From Ferruginibacter sp. (GTDB lineage Bacteria > Bacteroidota > Bacteroidia > Chitinophagales > Chitinophagaceae), in the NCBI GenBank assembly GCA_016786725.1, contig JAEUVU010000020.1, positions 124,001-188,000 of the forward strand: DNA of 64,000 nt. Direction: 5' to 3'. Below are positions 1-8,799 of the stretch, in pieces (position 1 is the first letter of the stretch; every line of letters starts with the position of its first letter). Position numbers and translations under genes: made by a program. The notes under the pieces are model-generated. The model was not told the origin of the DNA. It ran no database searches and saw only the letters and a program-made list of their open reading frames with translations.

Positions 1-237
1 ACCTTCATGATTACTTACATTAAAGTTATTGAGCTTTTCAACCGGTACTTTGTTGATTGGTGTCTGTGTTTTTTCTGCCAGTTTTTTTATTTCATCAATC
101 ACTTCGCCATGTACAGTGCTTTGCAGGTAAATGCGTTCCAGTTGTTTACCCGTTTGCATGGCTTCAATAACAGCTTTACGGCCAATAACCAGGCTGCTTT
201 TTTTGGGGCGGTGGTGTTGCTGACGAAAATTTTTCAC
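1..237 (-). CDS. rlmB: 23S rRNA 2'-O-ribose methyltransferase of the TrmH/RlmB family, N-terminal part only
   Basis: The gene runs off the left edge; only the first 79 codons are present. Translation gives a basic leader, then VIGRKAVIEAM, followed by a short alpha/beta domain ending near VEKLNNFNVSNHEG. This is the N-terminal substrate-binding domain of SpoU/TrmH methyltransferases, which methylate the ribose of a guanosine in 23S rRNA with SAM as donor. The SPOUT catalytic knot lies outside the window. The start is GTG at 235-237, because a TGA stop lies two codons upstream in the same frame. A TrmH paralogue other than RlmB cannot be excluded without the C-terminal half. Confidence 0.8.
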   Translation of the reverse strand, partial: MKNFRQQHHRPKKSSLVIGRKAVIEAMQTGKQLERIYLQSTVHGEVIDEIKKLAEKTQTPINKVPVEKLNNFNVSNHEG

Positions 238-264
238 TTTTCAAATTTAATCTTAATTGACCCA

Positions 265-298
265 ATTAAAAAACCATAAGCTCATTTGAACTTATGGT
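265..298 (-). terminator. Rho-independent terminator of metK
   Basis: An 8-bp stem (273-280 with 291-298) and a 10-nt loop lie downstream of the metK stop codon. On the minus strand they are followed by a run of T residues at 265-272. It separates metK from rlmB. Confidence 0.75.
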
Positions 299-307
299 CT
301 TCAAAAG

Positions 308-327
308 CCTCCCGATATATCGGGAGG
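308..327. repeat. Perfect 20-bp palindrome with CCCGATA...TATCGGG core
   Basis: The sequence CCTCCCGATA followed by its exact complement occupies the gap after metK. A related palindrome sharing CCCGATA/TATCGGG with a central GC instead of direct abutment is found at 18719-18734 beside tRNA-His. It may be a dispersed intergenic palindrome or an extra terminator stem for metK. Confidence 0.7.
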
Positions 328-339
328 TTTGGGGAGTCT

Positions 340-1599
340 TTATTTCAATCCAAATACCTTCTTTACATCTTTTACTGCATCTAATTTTTCCCAGGTAAAC
401 AGTTCTACCTTTTTCTTAACCGTTTTACCATCGGGTGATGTAAATGTTTTTTCAACTGTTTCATGTTTACGTCCCATGTGACCGTATGCTGCGGTTTCGC
501 TGTACATTGGGTTACGCAGTTTTAAGCGTTGCTCAATAAAGTAAGGGCGCATATCAAAGCAAGGCATAGCCATTACTTTTTTTGCTATTTCCCCGTCGGT
601 CATGTTAACTTTAGCAGTTCCATAAGTTACCACATTAATACTGGTTGGTTGTGCCACTCCAATTGCATAAGAAACCTGCACCAGCACTTCATCGCACAAT
701 CCGGCAGCTACTAAATTTTTAGCAATGTGGCGTGTTGCATAAGCAGCACTGCGATCAACCTTACTTGGATCTTTACCGCTGAAAGCGCCACCACCATGTG
801 CACCTTTGCCACCATAAGTATCAACGATGATCTTACGGCCGGTTAAACCGGTATCGCCATGAGGGCCGCCAATCACAAATTTGCCGGTTGGGTTGATGTG
901 GTATTTTATTTTATTGTTGAAAAGATGATTGTATTTTGGATATTTTGCTTTTACCCTTGGTATTACAATATTGATGATATCTTTCTTGATCCTGGCAAGC
1001 ATTTTATCATCAGCAGCAAAATCATCGTGCTGTGTTGATACTACAATTGCGTCAATTCTTACCGGTTGGTTTTTATCATCATATTCTAATGTAACCTGGC
1101 TTTTTGCATCAGGGCGCAGATATTTGATCTGTTTGTTTTCCCGGCGTATTGCTGCCATTTCAATTAAGATATAATGTGCCAGGTCTAAAGCCAGGGGCAT
1201 GTAATTATCAGTTTCGTTGGTGGCATATCCAAACATCATTCCCTGGTCGCCTGCACCCTGCTCCTCTTTTTTCTTACGGTCAACACCCTGGTTAATATCT
1301 GATGATTGCTCATGAATAGCCGATAAGATACCACATGAATTGGCTTCAAACATATAATCGCTTACCGTATATCCTATTTTACGGATAACATTTCTTGCAA
1401 TTTCCTGTACATCAAGATAGGCTTTACTTTTAACCTCCCCTGCAAGAATAACCTGGCCTGTGGTTACCAATGTTTCGCAGGCAACTTTACTTTGCGGATC
1501 AAAAGCAAGGAAGTTATCAATCAGGGCATCGCTGATCTGGTCTGCGACTTTATCGGGATGTCCTTCACTTACAGATTCAGACGTAAATAAATATGGCAT
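340..1599 (-). CDS. metK: S-adenosylmethionine synthase
   Basis: Makes S-adenosylmethionine from methionine and ATP in the cytosol, the methyl donor for the many methyltransferases of the cell, including rlmB beside it. The 419-residue length fits the family. The N-terminus reads [12 protein letters not shown], with the ATP-binding His-Pro-Asp-Lys. The [12 protein letters not shown] motif lies near residues 115-126 and the P-loop-like GGGAFSGKD near residue 270. The ATG start is supported by the family N-terminus and by a good -7/-33 promoter 20 bp upstream. The gene stands alone between two terminators. I see no SAM riboswitch; the predicted leader is only about a dozen bases long. Confidence 0.97.
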   Translation of the reverse strand: MPYLFTSESVSEGHPDKVADQISDALIDNFLAFDPQSKVACETLVTTGQVILAGEVKSKAYLDVQEIARNVIRKIGYTVSDYMFEANSCGILSAIHEQSSDINQGVDRKKKEEQGAGDQGMMFGYATNETDNYMPLALDLAHYILIEMAAIRRENKQIKYLRPDAKSQVTLEYDDKNQPVRIDAIVVSTQHDDFAADDKMLARIKKDIINIVIPRVKAKYPKYNHLFNNKIKYHINPTGKFVIGGPHGDTGLTGRKIIVDTYGGKGAHGGGAFSGKDPSKVDRSAAYATRHIAKNLVAAGLCDEVLVQVSYAIGVAQPTSINVVTYGTAKVNMTDGEIAKKVMAMPCFDMRPYFIEQRLKLRNPMYSETAAYGHMGRKHETVEKTFTSPDGKTVKKKVELFTWEKLDAVKDVKKVFGLK

Positions 1600-1618
1600 A
1601 TTTTTTTTTTTAAGATTG

Positions 1619-1650
1619 CAAAGATAAGGTTGTAAGTGCTAAAGAACAAA
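1619..1650 (-). promoter_or_regulatory. Bacteroidota-type promoter of metK
   Basis: On the minus strand a TATCTTTG box (1619-1626) matches the -7 consensus TAnnTTTG. It is preceded, after exactly 20 nt, by TTTG (1647-1650), the -33 element. This is the best-formed promoter in the window. Its -33 box overlaps the terminator stem of the upstream DUF4270 gene. Confidence 0.75.
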
Positions 1651-1677
1651 GTCCTCCCTGAAAATGGGGAGGACTTT
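1648..1677 (-). terminator. Terminator hairpin after the DUF4270 gene
   Basis: An 11-bp perfect stem, AAAGTCCTCCC (1648-1658) with GGGAGGACTTT (1667-1677), and an 8-nt loop lie 17 bp past the DUF4270 stop. On the minus strand the hairpin is followed by TTTGTTCTTT, a weak T tract. Confidence 0.65.
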
Positions 1678-1693
1678 AATTATTTGTCTACAA

Positions 1694-3187
1694 TTAAATT
1701 TTAGAATAAACGATCCGCAGGCGGAGCCGGAAATTAGGATTGGACCCGCTACCGATTTTTACCCTGCCAAAAGCAATATTATTTCCATAAGGGATGTATG
1801 CACCGGAATATTGCGGATAATTAAGGTTAAATGGCGCATACAAACGCATATCATAAACCCTTGTATGCTGAGTTACGATACGCTGAACATAACGTGTAAT
1901 GTTGAAATTATAATACTTATGCAGATTGCCGCTTAACAAATCAATCTTGCTTCTCCTGTACCCGCCAAAATACTGGTAATCTATCTGCCCCGGAATATAA
2001 CCGGAAGCATTGTCAGGATCATAAACTGTAGCAGTATTCAGGTCAAAATAAACGGGTTTCCATTTGTCGGTGATACCGGTATCTTTCAGATCTACGTAAA
2101 GGAAGTTAGGTGTTGAGAATATTTCATCCAAAGGATCTACAGTAGGTATCTGTTCTACAATGATCTCCGCCCTGTGAATTACACGGTTAGATAAGGTGGC
2201 CAGACCGGGGATATTGAGATTGATAAAAGTACCCGGAGCAGTTTGCAAATAATGTACATTGGGGTCTGTATTGGTTTTTACCGGAAATCCATTTCTGTTC
2301 CTCTCAATATAATTAGTGGCATTGGATGCAGGGATTTTAGTGACATCGTCGGTTATAACCGGATTAAATCTTAATGAATTATAAACAGAATCTACCGGCC
2401 CTCCGTTTTTTCTCCTGTAATGAACTTCGAGTTTGGTAGCCGTATCAGAAAGACTGACATACAATAAACCATTGCTTGCACCGGTGGCAAGAACTGCAAT
2501 ACCATTATAAAAATTCCGGTATATGGAATCATTATAAAATGCATTGTTTCCGGGGTTATTTTTCATGCTGTCGCGGTAAAATAATTGCGAGGCCCATGCA
2601 TTGGACAATTTTATACGTATCTGGTTAGTAACCTTGTCTCTTTTATTGTTAAAATAAATGGTATCAGCCATACGCCTGGCATCAACAACAGCAGTACCTA
2701 AAACAGTTCCCAGGCCAGCTGGCCTGTAGGCTGTGGTATTTAATTTTTGTACCGAATCCCTGAACGTATTATCACTTACCTCTCTCACTTCCAGTCCAAC
2801 AGGCAAAATACTGTCTCCCCAGAAACCGGTATATTTCAGGCATAATACTACGGAATCAAACCCAACAATTGTATCATTTACATTACCAAAATAATACGGA
2901 TAAAAAGGAGGCTTTAATTGCATATAAACATTGGCCGTAGTGGTGCCAAAAAGCGGGTCATTGGTAATTTTACCAATGGCATGATCATCATATCTTCCTA
3001 CGGCAGTAGAATCATTAAAAAACCCCTGTGTTGTATTGATCAGAAGTGTATCTGCAAATGTGCGTACATTATCAACATCCGGCAACAGGTCTCCGCCAAT
3101 ATCTGTAGTATCAAGTTTGGTACAATTCCAGCCAATTAATGAGAGAAGTAAAGCAGTTATAGCTAAGGGTAAAAGTCGTTTTTGCAC
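1694..3187 (-). CDS. DUF4270 domain probable lipoprotein
   Basis: A 497-residue exported protein of unknown function, found widely in Bacteroidota. The N-terminus is a hydrophobic signal segment followed by Cys at about residue 22 (LIGWNC), probably a lipoprotein signal with an unusual Asn before the Cys. The mature start TDIGGDLLPDVDNV and the repeated beta-strand pattern match the DUF4270 family. The start is GTG at 3185-3187; no ATG lies close by. It follows the glycogen-synthase-like gene after 32 bp on the same strand and is probably co-transcribed with it. The conserved pairing suggests a link to a surface or storage glycan, but its function is not known. Confidence 0.8.
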   Translation of the reverse strand: MQKRLLPLAITALLLSLIGWNCTKLDTTDIGGDLLPDVDNVRTFADTLLINTTQGFFNDSTAVGRYDDHAIGKITNDPLFGTTTANVYMQLKPPFYPYYFGNVNDTIVGFDSVVLCLKYTGFWGDSILPVGLEVREVSDNTFRDSVQKLNTTAYRPAGLGTVLGTAVVDARRMADTIYFNNKRDKVTNQIRIKLSNAWASQLFYRDSMKNNPGNNAFYNDSIYRNFYNGIAVLATGASNGLLYVSLSDTATKLEVHYRRKNGGPVDSVYNSLRFNPVITDDVTKIPASNATNYIERNRNGFPVKTNTDPNVHYLQTAPGTFINLNIPGLATLSNRVIHRAEIIVEQIPTVDPLDEIFSTPNFLYVDLKDTGITDKWKPVYFDLNTATVYDPDNASGYIPGQIDYQYFGGYRRSKIDLLSGNLHKYYNFNITRYVQRIVTQHTRVYDMRLYAPFNLNYPQYSGAYIPYGNNIAFGRVKIGSGSNPNFRLRLRIVYSKI

Positions 3188-3219
3188 AATAATGATTTTA
3201 TGAAATAGCTTTTGGTTTT

Positions 3220-4032
3220 CTACTTGGCAAGTTCGGCATACAATTGCAAATAGTCTGTTAAATCAGTTTCTGCATTATACTTTAAAACCTTCTTTCCTTT
3301 CACCTTAGAAAATTGTTCAACCAGTTTTTTATCTGCTTTTTCAGCGCCAAATGTAATGGCATCGGCATAGGCAGCGCCTCCGGCAAACAGGGCGGCGTTA
3401 TTCATATCTTTAAAAGCTTCCAGCTCTTTTTTTGTAACATGATCATTGATTGTCGCCATTTTAAGAAAATCTTTTTCCAGTTTTTCTTTAAACGTATTTT
3501 GACCAATGGTGTAAACAATCTTACTGTTGCTGAAAACAGGTTCCTTTTTATAGGCATTTTTTATGAACATGGGGATTAAGCCCGTCATCCAGCCGCTGCA
3601 ATGAATAATATCAGGCGGCCAGCCGAATTTTTTTACGGTTTCCAATGCCCCTTTGCAAAATAACACTGTTCTTAATCCATTATCATCAAACCAATGCTCT
3701 TTTTCGTCGGTAAAAATTGATTTTCTTTTAAAATAATCATCGTTATCTAAAAAGTATATCTGTAACCTTGCATTGGGCAGCGATGCCACTTTAATTATCA
3801 ACGGATAGTCATCGTTGTCAATAGTAACATTGATACCTGATAGACGCACAACTTCATGCAAACGATGCCTGCGTTCGTTTATCACGCCAAACCTTGGCAT
3901 AATGCAGCGTACTTCCATACCGCTGTCATTGGATTTTACTGCCAGTTTATTTACAATCTCCGCAAAATCAGTAAGTTCCAGATAAGGCGACATTTCATTT
4001 GCAATAAATAAAATTCTTTTCTTTGTACTCAT
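3220..4032 (-). CDS. Glycogen/starch synthase catalytic N-domain protein (single-domain)
   Basis: The 270 residues match the N-terminal GT5 domain of ADP-glucose-type glycogen synthase: ILFIANEMSPYLELTDFAEIVNKL, where classical enzymes have the ADP-glucose-binding KTGGL, and later PPDIIHCSGWMTGL (HxHxW-like region). The C-terminal Rossmann half that completes the active site is absent; full-length enzymes have about 450-500 residues. The KTGGL lysine is replaced (LTDFAE). The protein may therefore be a non-catalytic or partner-dependent homologue. It is divergent from panC, an arrangement known in Bacteroidota. A TACTTTTG -7 box lies 40 bp upstream of the ATG. Confidence 0.8.
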   Translation of the reverse strand: MSTKKRILFIANEMSPYLELTDFAEIVNKLAVKSNDSGMEVRCIMPRFGVINERRHRLHEVVRLSGINVTIDNDDYPLIIKVASLPNARLQIYFLDNDDYFKRKSIFTDEKEHWFDDNGLRTVLFCKGALETVKKFGWPPDIIHCSGWMTGLIPMFIKNAYKKEPVFSNSKIVYTIGQNTFKEKLEKDFLKMATINDHVTKKELEAFKDMNNAALFAGGAAYADAITFGAEKADKKLVEQFSKVKGKKVLKYNAETDLTDYLQLYAELAK

Positions 4033-4071
4033 TTACGCTTGGTTTGTGCTGTAAAATTTTAGAAACGGCTG

Positions 4072-4079
4072 CAAAAGTA
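4072..4079 (-). promoter_or_regulatory. Possible -7 box of the glycogen-synthase-like/DUF4270 operon
   Basis: TACTTTTG on the minus strand matches TAnnTTTG exactly and lies 39 bp upstream of the ATG. No convincing TTG -33 element is found at the usual 19-21 nt spacing. Confidence 0.5.
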
Positions 4080-4136
4080 CGATATTTATTCCGGAAAATG
4101 AGATTTAACAGGCTTTTGAACCGTAATTGACACCAA

Positions 4137-4991
4137 ATGATACTATTTAAGAAAGCAGGTGATATTAATACCTGGCTGATGAAAAGCCGCAAGGCCGGAA
4201 AAAACATTGGCTTTGTACCCACGATGGGCGCTTTGCATCAGGGACATATTTCTCTTGTTCAGGCTTCAAAAAAAGCCGGTAGTATTTCAGTTTGCAGCAT
4301 TTTTGTAAACCCGGCCCAATTTAATGATTCAAAAGATTTTGACAATTACCCCTCTACCCTAGAAAAAGATATTGACGCACTTGAAAAAGCCGGATGTGAT
4401 ATATTATTCCTTCCTTCTGTAACTGAAATGTACCCTGGCGGAACATATAATGCAAAGACATACAATCTTGGTTATCTTGAAACAGTTTTGGAAGGCAAAT
4501 ACAGGCCAGGCCATTTTCAGGGGGTTTGCCTGGTTGTACACCGGTTGCTGAATATCATACCGGCAGATGATCTGTACCTGGGGCAAAAAGATTACCAGCA
4601 ATGCATGGTTATTAAAAAACTGGTTGAGGTGGAAAAGATGAACACAACCATCCACATTTGCCCCACTTTGCGTGAATCCGGCGGCCTTGCCATGAGCAGC
4701 AGAAATATGAGGCTTACTGCTGAAGAAAAAAAACAGGCCCTAAAAATTTACGAGACTTTGTCTTTCATAAAAAATAATATCAAACCTGGTAATCTGAATC
4801 AACTTAAACAAAATGCAGTTAATAATTTAGCAGTAGCCGGTTTTAAAGTTGATTATGTAGAAATAGCCGATGCCGGTAACCTGGAGATTATTAATGAGTG
4901 GGATGGCCATACCAAACCGGTAGCAGTTGCAGCCGCGTTTTTGGGTGATGTAAGGTTAATTGATAACCTGCTTCTTGATGCAGGTGATTGA
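4137..4991 (+). CDS. panC: Pantothenate synthetase (pantoate-beta-alanine ligase)
   Basis: Joins pantoate and beta-alanine with ATP to form pantothenate, the vitamin precursor of coenzyme A. The 284 residues match the usual length. The HIGH-type motif is H34-Q-G-H37 in GALHQGHISL, and the KMSKS-like loop is MSSRNMRL near residue 185. Typical family blocks VNPAQFN and LGQKDYQQ are also present. The ATG start follows directly from the family N-terminus. PanB, which makes pantoate, is encoded at 10914-11729. PanD for beta-alanine is not seen, although it often follows panC in this phylum. Confidence 0.97.
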   Translation: MILFKKAGDINTWLMKSRKAGKNIGFVPTMGALHQGHISLVQASKKAGSISVCSIFVNPAQFNDSKDFDNYPSTLEKDIDALEKAGCDILFLPSVTEMYPGGTYNAKTYNLGYLETVLEGKYRPGHFQGVCLVVHRLLNIIPADDLYLGQKDYQQCMVIKKLVEVEKMNTTIHICPTLRESGGLAMSSRNMRLTAEEKKQALKIYETLSFIKNNIKPGNLNQLKQNAVNNLAVAGFKVDYVEIADAGNLEIINEWDGHTKPVAVAAAFLGDVRLIDNLLLDAGD

Positions 4992-5050
4992 TTTTTTGCT
5001 TCCTGATTGTTTTGTCTTTACTGTTTTCCCTTCGTAATTTGTAACCGATT

Positions 5051-6073
5051 ATGAACAAGCGGCTGATTTCCATATTACAATACGCAGTTTTTTTGGGTGG
5101 CGGTATATTTTTGGTTTGGTGGCAGCTTAAAGGAATGACCATAGAACAGAAAAAGCATTTCATCACATCACTGCAAAATGCCAATTACTGGCTTGTTATC
5201 CCCATTATTTTTATGAGCCTGCTCAGCCATTTGAGCCGTGCCTATCGTTGGAAGCTGCTTTTAGAACCACTTGACTATTATCCAAAAATCAAAAATGTAT
5301 TTGCCGTAACCATGGTCGGTTATTTAGCCAATGCAGCCATCCCCCGGTTGGGCGAAGTTTTAAAATGTACCTTTTTATCAAAGTACGAGCATATTAAAGT
5401 GGATAAACTGGTTGGCTCAATTTTAATTGAACGCACATTTGATCTGCTGTGTTTTATCATTTTTATTGGCATCACGGTTCTTATACAGGTAAATAAAATC
5501 GGTGGCTTTATACAGGAAAAGATCGCCTCCTTCGGCCAGAATGCAGCTGTGCCCATCTGGGCTAAAGGACTCATAGCTGCAGGAATAATTATGCTGATTT
5601 ATCTGCTGTTAAAACTGCTGGTTAAAAAATACCCCGAAAACAACACCATCCTTAAGATCAGCAATTTTTTTAAAGGCATTGGCCAGGGCTTTGCTGCCAT
5701 CAGAAATTTAAAAAAAAGGAACCTGTTTATTGCACATACTTTATTTATATGGGCAATGTACCTGCTGCAGATTTATATAGGCTTTAAAGCTATGGAGCAC
5801 ACTACAGAATTAAGCCTGGGAGCGGCCTGCAGCGTATTGGTACTGGCAACTTTTGCCATGATTATTACACCAAACGGTATTGGCCTCTTTCCTATTTTTG
5901 TAATGCAGACACTGGTTTTATATGGTATTGACAGCTCCTATGGTAAAGCTTTTGGCTGGCTCATCTGGAGTGTAGCTACCTGTATTGTGCTGGTGGCAGG
6001 TTTTATCAGCCTTTTACTGCTCCCTTATATCAATAAAATAAAAAATGAAAACAGTACAGGCTATACCGGGTAA
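5051..6073 (+). CDS. Lysylphosphatidylglycerol synthase TM-region family membrane protein (UPF0104)
   Basis: A 340-residue integral membrane protein with about eight hydrophobic segments. It contains the family block HLSRAYRWKLLLEP and the conserved NAAIPRLGEVLKC, followed by ILIERTFDLL. This matches the membrane flippase half of MprF (AglD/UPF0104). The soluble lysyl-transferase domain is missing, so a role in lipid or lipid-linked sugar movement is likely but the substrate is unknown. It starts 59 bp after panC and its 3' end overlaps rfaE2 by 29 bp, which implies translational coupling. Confidence 0.85.
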   Translation: MNKRLISILQYAVFLGGGIFLVWWQLKGMTIEQKKHFITSLQNANYWLVIPIIFMSLLSHLSRAYRWKLLLEPLDYYPKIKNVFAVTMVGYLANAAIPRLGEVLKCTFLSKYEHIKVDKLVGSILIERTFDLLCFIIFIGITVLIQVNKIGGFIQEKIASFGQNAAVPIWAKGLIAAGIIMLIYLLLKLLVKKYPENNTILKISNFFKGIGQGFAAIRNLKKRNLFIAHTLFIWAMYLLQIYIGFKAMEHTTELSLGAACSVLVLATFAMIITPNGIGLFPIFVMQTLVLYGIDSSYGKAFGWLIWSVATCIVLVAGFISLLLLPYINKIKNENSTGYTG

Positions 6074-6539
6074 GATCTTTACGTTAGAGGAACTGAAACA
6101 CCAGCTTAACCGGTGGCGGCTGCTCAATAAAAAGATCGTTTTTACCAATGGTGTTTTTGATATTTTGCATCAGGGCCATATTGCTTCGCTAAGCGAAGCA
6201 GCGCTTTACGGTAATATTTTAATTGTGGCCATCAATTCAGATGCATCGGTAAAAAGATTAAAAGGCGAAAGCCGGCCTGTTAATAATGAAGGATCAAGGT
6301 TATTGCTGATGGCTTCGCTGGTAATGGTGGATGCGGTTATTTTATTTGAAGAAGATACACCGTTGAATCTGATCACTTCAATTTTACCCGATGTTTTGGT
6401 AAAGGGGGGCGATTACACCATTGAACAGATCGTGGGTGCACCCGAAGTTATCGCCAACGGCGGCGAAGTAAAGATAGTTCCCATACTAAAAGGTTTTTCT
6501 ACTACCGGTATTATTGAAAGAATGAAAGGTGGCAGTTGA
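6045..6539 (+). CDS. rfaE2: D-glycero-beta-D-manno-heptose 1-phosphate adenylyltransferase
   Basis: A 164-residue nucleotidyltransferase matching the C-terminal domain of bifunctional HldE. The sequence FTNGVFDILHQGHIASL carries the GxFDxxHxGH ATP-binding signature, and GESRPVNNEGSRL and LVKGGDYT are conserved in RfaE2. It would activate heptose 1-phosphate to ADP-heptose for lipopolysaccharide core or other glycans. The kinase half (HldE-N/RfaE1) is not in the window. The start lies inside the 3' end of the preceding membrane-protein gene. Confidence 0.92.
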   Translation: MKTVQAIPGKIFTLEELKHQLNRWRLLNKKIVFTNGVFDILHQGHIASLSEAALYGNILIVAINSDASVKRLKGESRPVNNEGSRLLLMASLVMVDAVILFEEDTPLNLITSILPDVLVKGGDYTIEQIVGAPEVIANGGEVKIVPILKGFSTTGIIERMKGGS

Positions 6540-6623
6540 TGATTTCATCTTCACAAAAACTTAATATTGATTTTAACGGCAAGCCCTTAAATTCGTTTCA
6601 TTGATTTATTAAATTCTACCTGC

Positions 6624-8687
6624 TTGCATAAAAGGAAGATCATTTTCAGGGATATAAGCTGGCTGTCATTCAACAACCGTGTTTTGCAGGAAGCTGCAGA
6701 TGAGACCGTACCGCTAAGGGAACGTATCCGTTTCCTGGGCATCTTTTCAAACAACCTCGATGAATTTTTCCGGGTACGTGTGGCCGCACTTAAGCGCATG
6801 ATAGAATTTGGCAAGAAATCTAAAATGCACCTGGAACTTACGCCCCATGCCATTATTGAAGAGATACAGGAAATAGTAATTGAACAGCAAAAAGAATTTG
6901 AAAGGATATGGAATGAGATTTTAAGAGAGCTCAAAAAAGAAAGGATATACCTCGTAAATGAAACCCAGCTTAATAAAACCCAGCAGGCATTTATCCTGGA
7001 TTATTTTAACGAGGAGATCAGGAGCAATGTAATACCGCTGATGATTGAAAGCATCCAGAATTTTCCGGTATTGAACGACCGGTCAATTTACCTGGCCTGT
7101 AAACTTTCCAAGAAAGACAAATCAATTCCCCAAAAATATGCGTTGCTATCCGTACCAACACGCCGGCTGCCCAGGTTTATCATCCTGCCTTCAAAAAATG
7201 CAGATAAGCAGATCATTTTACTGGAAGATATCATCCGCTTTTGCCTGCCAAATATTTTTTCATTTTTTGGATACGATACTTTTTCTGCCCACATCATTAA
7301 AGTAACACGTGATGCAGAAATTGATATAGATAATGACATAGCAACATCGCTCATTCAAAAAATTGAAAAGGGATTAAAGAACCGCAAGAAAGGGAAACCT
7401 GTTCGTTTTGTTTTTGATAAAGCTATTGATCCATCACTCCTCACCTATCTGGTACGCAGGCTTGGTTTATTGCAGAAAGATAACCTGATCCCCGGTGGCC
7501 GTATTCACAACTTTGTTGATTTCATGAACTTTCCGGAATCGGTTTTCAATAAAAAAAGCCTGCGTAAAAAACCATTCATTCACCCCCTTTTAAAAAATGT
7601 TACCAGCGTTACCAATATTGTTTTAGAAAAAGATGTGCTTTTAAATTTTCCCTATCATTCGTTCGACAGTATTATTGACCTGTTGCGTGAGGCTGCCATT
7701 GACCCCGAAGTAACGGGCATAAAAATTACCTGCTACCGCCTTGCCGACCGGTCGAAAATTATAAATGCGCTGACCAATGCCGTACGTAATGGCAAACACG
7801 TAACTGCGGTACTGGAACTGCGTGCCCGTTTTGATGAAGAAGCCAATCTTGAATGGAAAAATGAGCTGGAAGAAAATGGTGTGAAAGTGTTGCTGGGCGT
7901 GCCTAATGTGAAAGTACATGCCAAGATCTGCCTGATAAAAAAACGTGTTAAAAACCGAACCATCCACTATGGGTTTGTAAGCACGGGCAACCTTAATGAA
8001 AAAACGGCTAAGGTTTATAGTGATGCCTGTTTGCTTACATCCGACCGCAATATTATGGCCGATGTAAACCGCATTTTTAATTACCTGGAGCAACCAAAAA
8101 CCAGGATAGCCATTCTAAAAAGCTGTAAAACAGTAATGGTAAGCCCCACCGGTATGCGAAGACAGCTAATGCAACTGATCAATAAAGAAATAAAAACAGC
8201 CAGGTCAAAAAAGCCAGCTTCCATTATTCTTAAATTAAATTCATTGAGTGATGAATTGCTCATTGATAAATTATACGAAGCAGCCAAAGCAGGAGTTGAA
8301 ATTAAAATGGTTATCAGGGGTATCTTTTGTTTGCTTACAGAGAACAAGAAATTTAAAATCCCCATACAGGCCATCAGCATTGTAGATGAATACCTTGAAC
8401 ATTCCCGTATCATGATCTTTCACAATGGCGGAAAAGAAAAAACTTTTATTTCCTCTGCCGACTGGATGGTACGTAATATTGACCACCGGGTTGAAGTTGC
8501 CTGCCCCATTTTTGAAAAAAATATTCAACAGGAAATTAAAGACATTATACAGATACAACTCAAAGACAACATCAAAGCCAGGATATTAGACAATGACCTG
8601 GACAACCAGTATGTAAACCCACGCAACACAAAAAAAGTACGCAGCCAGGTGGAAACATATAATTACCTGTACCGCAAATCAATTTAG
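6624..8687 (+). CDS. ppk1: Polyphosphate kinase 1
   Basis: Polymerises the terminal phosphate of ATP into inorganic polyphosphate, reversibly. At 687 residues it has the full family length. The N-terminus FRDISWLSFNNRVLQEA is typical. His432 in KVHAKICLI and His593 in LEHSRIMIF sit almost exactly where E. coli Ppk has its phosphohistidines (435 and 592). The start is TTG at 6624: an in-frame TAA at 6588-6590 blocks upstream extension and no ATG precedes the conserved N-terminus. The exopolyphosphatase gene follows 112 bp downstream on the same strand, so synthesis and breakdown are encoded together. Confidence 0.97.
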   Translation: MHKRKIIFRDISWLSFNNRVLQEAADETVPLRERIRFLGIFSNNLDEFFRVRVAALKRMIEFGKKSKMHLELTPHAIIEEIQEIVIEQQKEFERIWNEILRELKKERIYLVNETQLNKTQQAFILDYFNEEIRSNVIPLMIESIQNFPVLNDRSIYLACKLSKKDKSIPQKYALLSVPTRRLPRFIILPSKNADKQIILLEDIIRFCLPNIFSFFGYDTFSAHIIKVTRDAEIDIDNDIATSLIQKIEKGLKNRKKGKPVRFVFDKAIDPSLLTYLVRRLGLLQKDNLIPGGRIHNFVDFMNFPESVFNKKSLRKKPFIHPLLKNVTSVTNIVLEKDVLLNFPYHSFDSIIDLLREAAIDPEVTGIKITCYRLADRSKIINALTNAVRNGKHVTAVLELRARFDEEANLEWKNELEENGVKVLLGVPNVKVHAKICLIKKRVKNRTIHYGFVSTGNLNEKTAKVYSDACLLTSDRNIMADVNRIFNYLEQPKTRIAILKSCKTVMVSPTGMRRQLMQLINKEIKTARSKKPASIILKLNSLSDELLIDKLYEAAKAGVEIKMVIRGIFCLLTENKKFKIPIQAISIVDEYLEHSRIMIFHNGGKEKTFISSADWMVRNIDHRVEVACPIFEKNIQQEIKDIIQIQLKDNIKARILDNDLDNQYVNPRNTKKVRSQVETYNYLYRKSI

Positions 8688-8697
8688 AGATTGAAAA

Positions 8698-8793
8698 GTT
8701 GATAAGTTAACCTGTTGAAAGGGTGCTTACTTAGATCATAATACGTAATTTCGTTCTTAACCGAATCATCTTGTAATCTTTCAACTTATCAAC
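8698..8793. repeat. Intergenic inverted repeat between ppk1 and ppx
   Basis: GTTGATAAGTT (8698-8708) is repeated in exact inverted form, AACTTATCAAC, at 8783-8793, with further GTTGAAAG/CTTTCAAC matches inside. The layout, GTT-type units on the left and AAC-type units on the right, recurs at 11730-11836 and about 55366-55470. Confidence 0.6.
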
Positions 8794-8799
8794 CAGAAT

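Noticed and set aside
7..279. 90-residue frame on the + strand
   Set aside because: It lies antisense to the rlmB start, whose reading has clear family motifs.
1600..1693. SAM riboswitch upstream of metK
   Set aside because: The predicted leader is too short, and the only hairpin here belongs to the upstream gene's terminator.
6560..6600. Promoter of ppk1 with TAAATTCG
   Set aside because: One mismatch to the -7 box and poor spacing; not strong enough to list.
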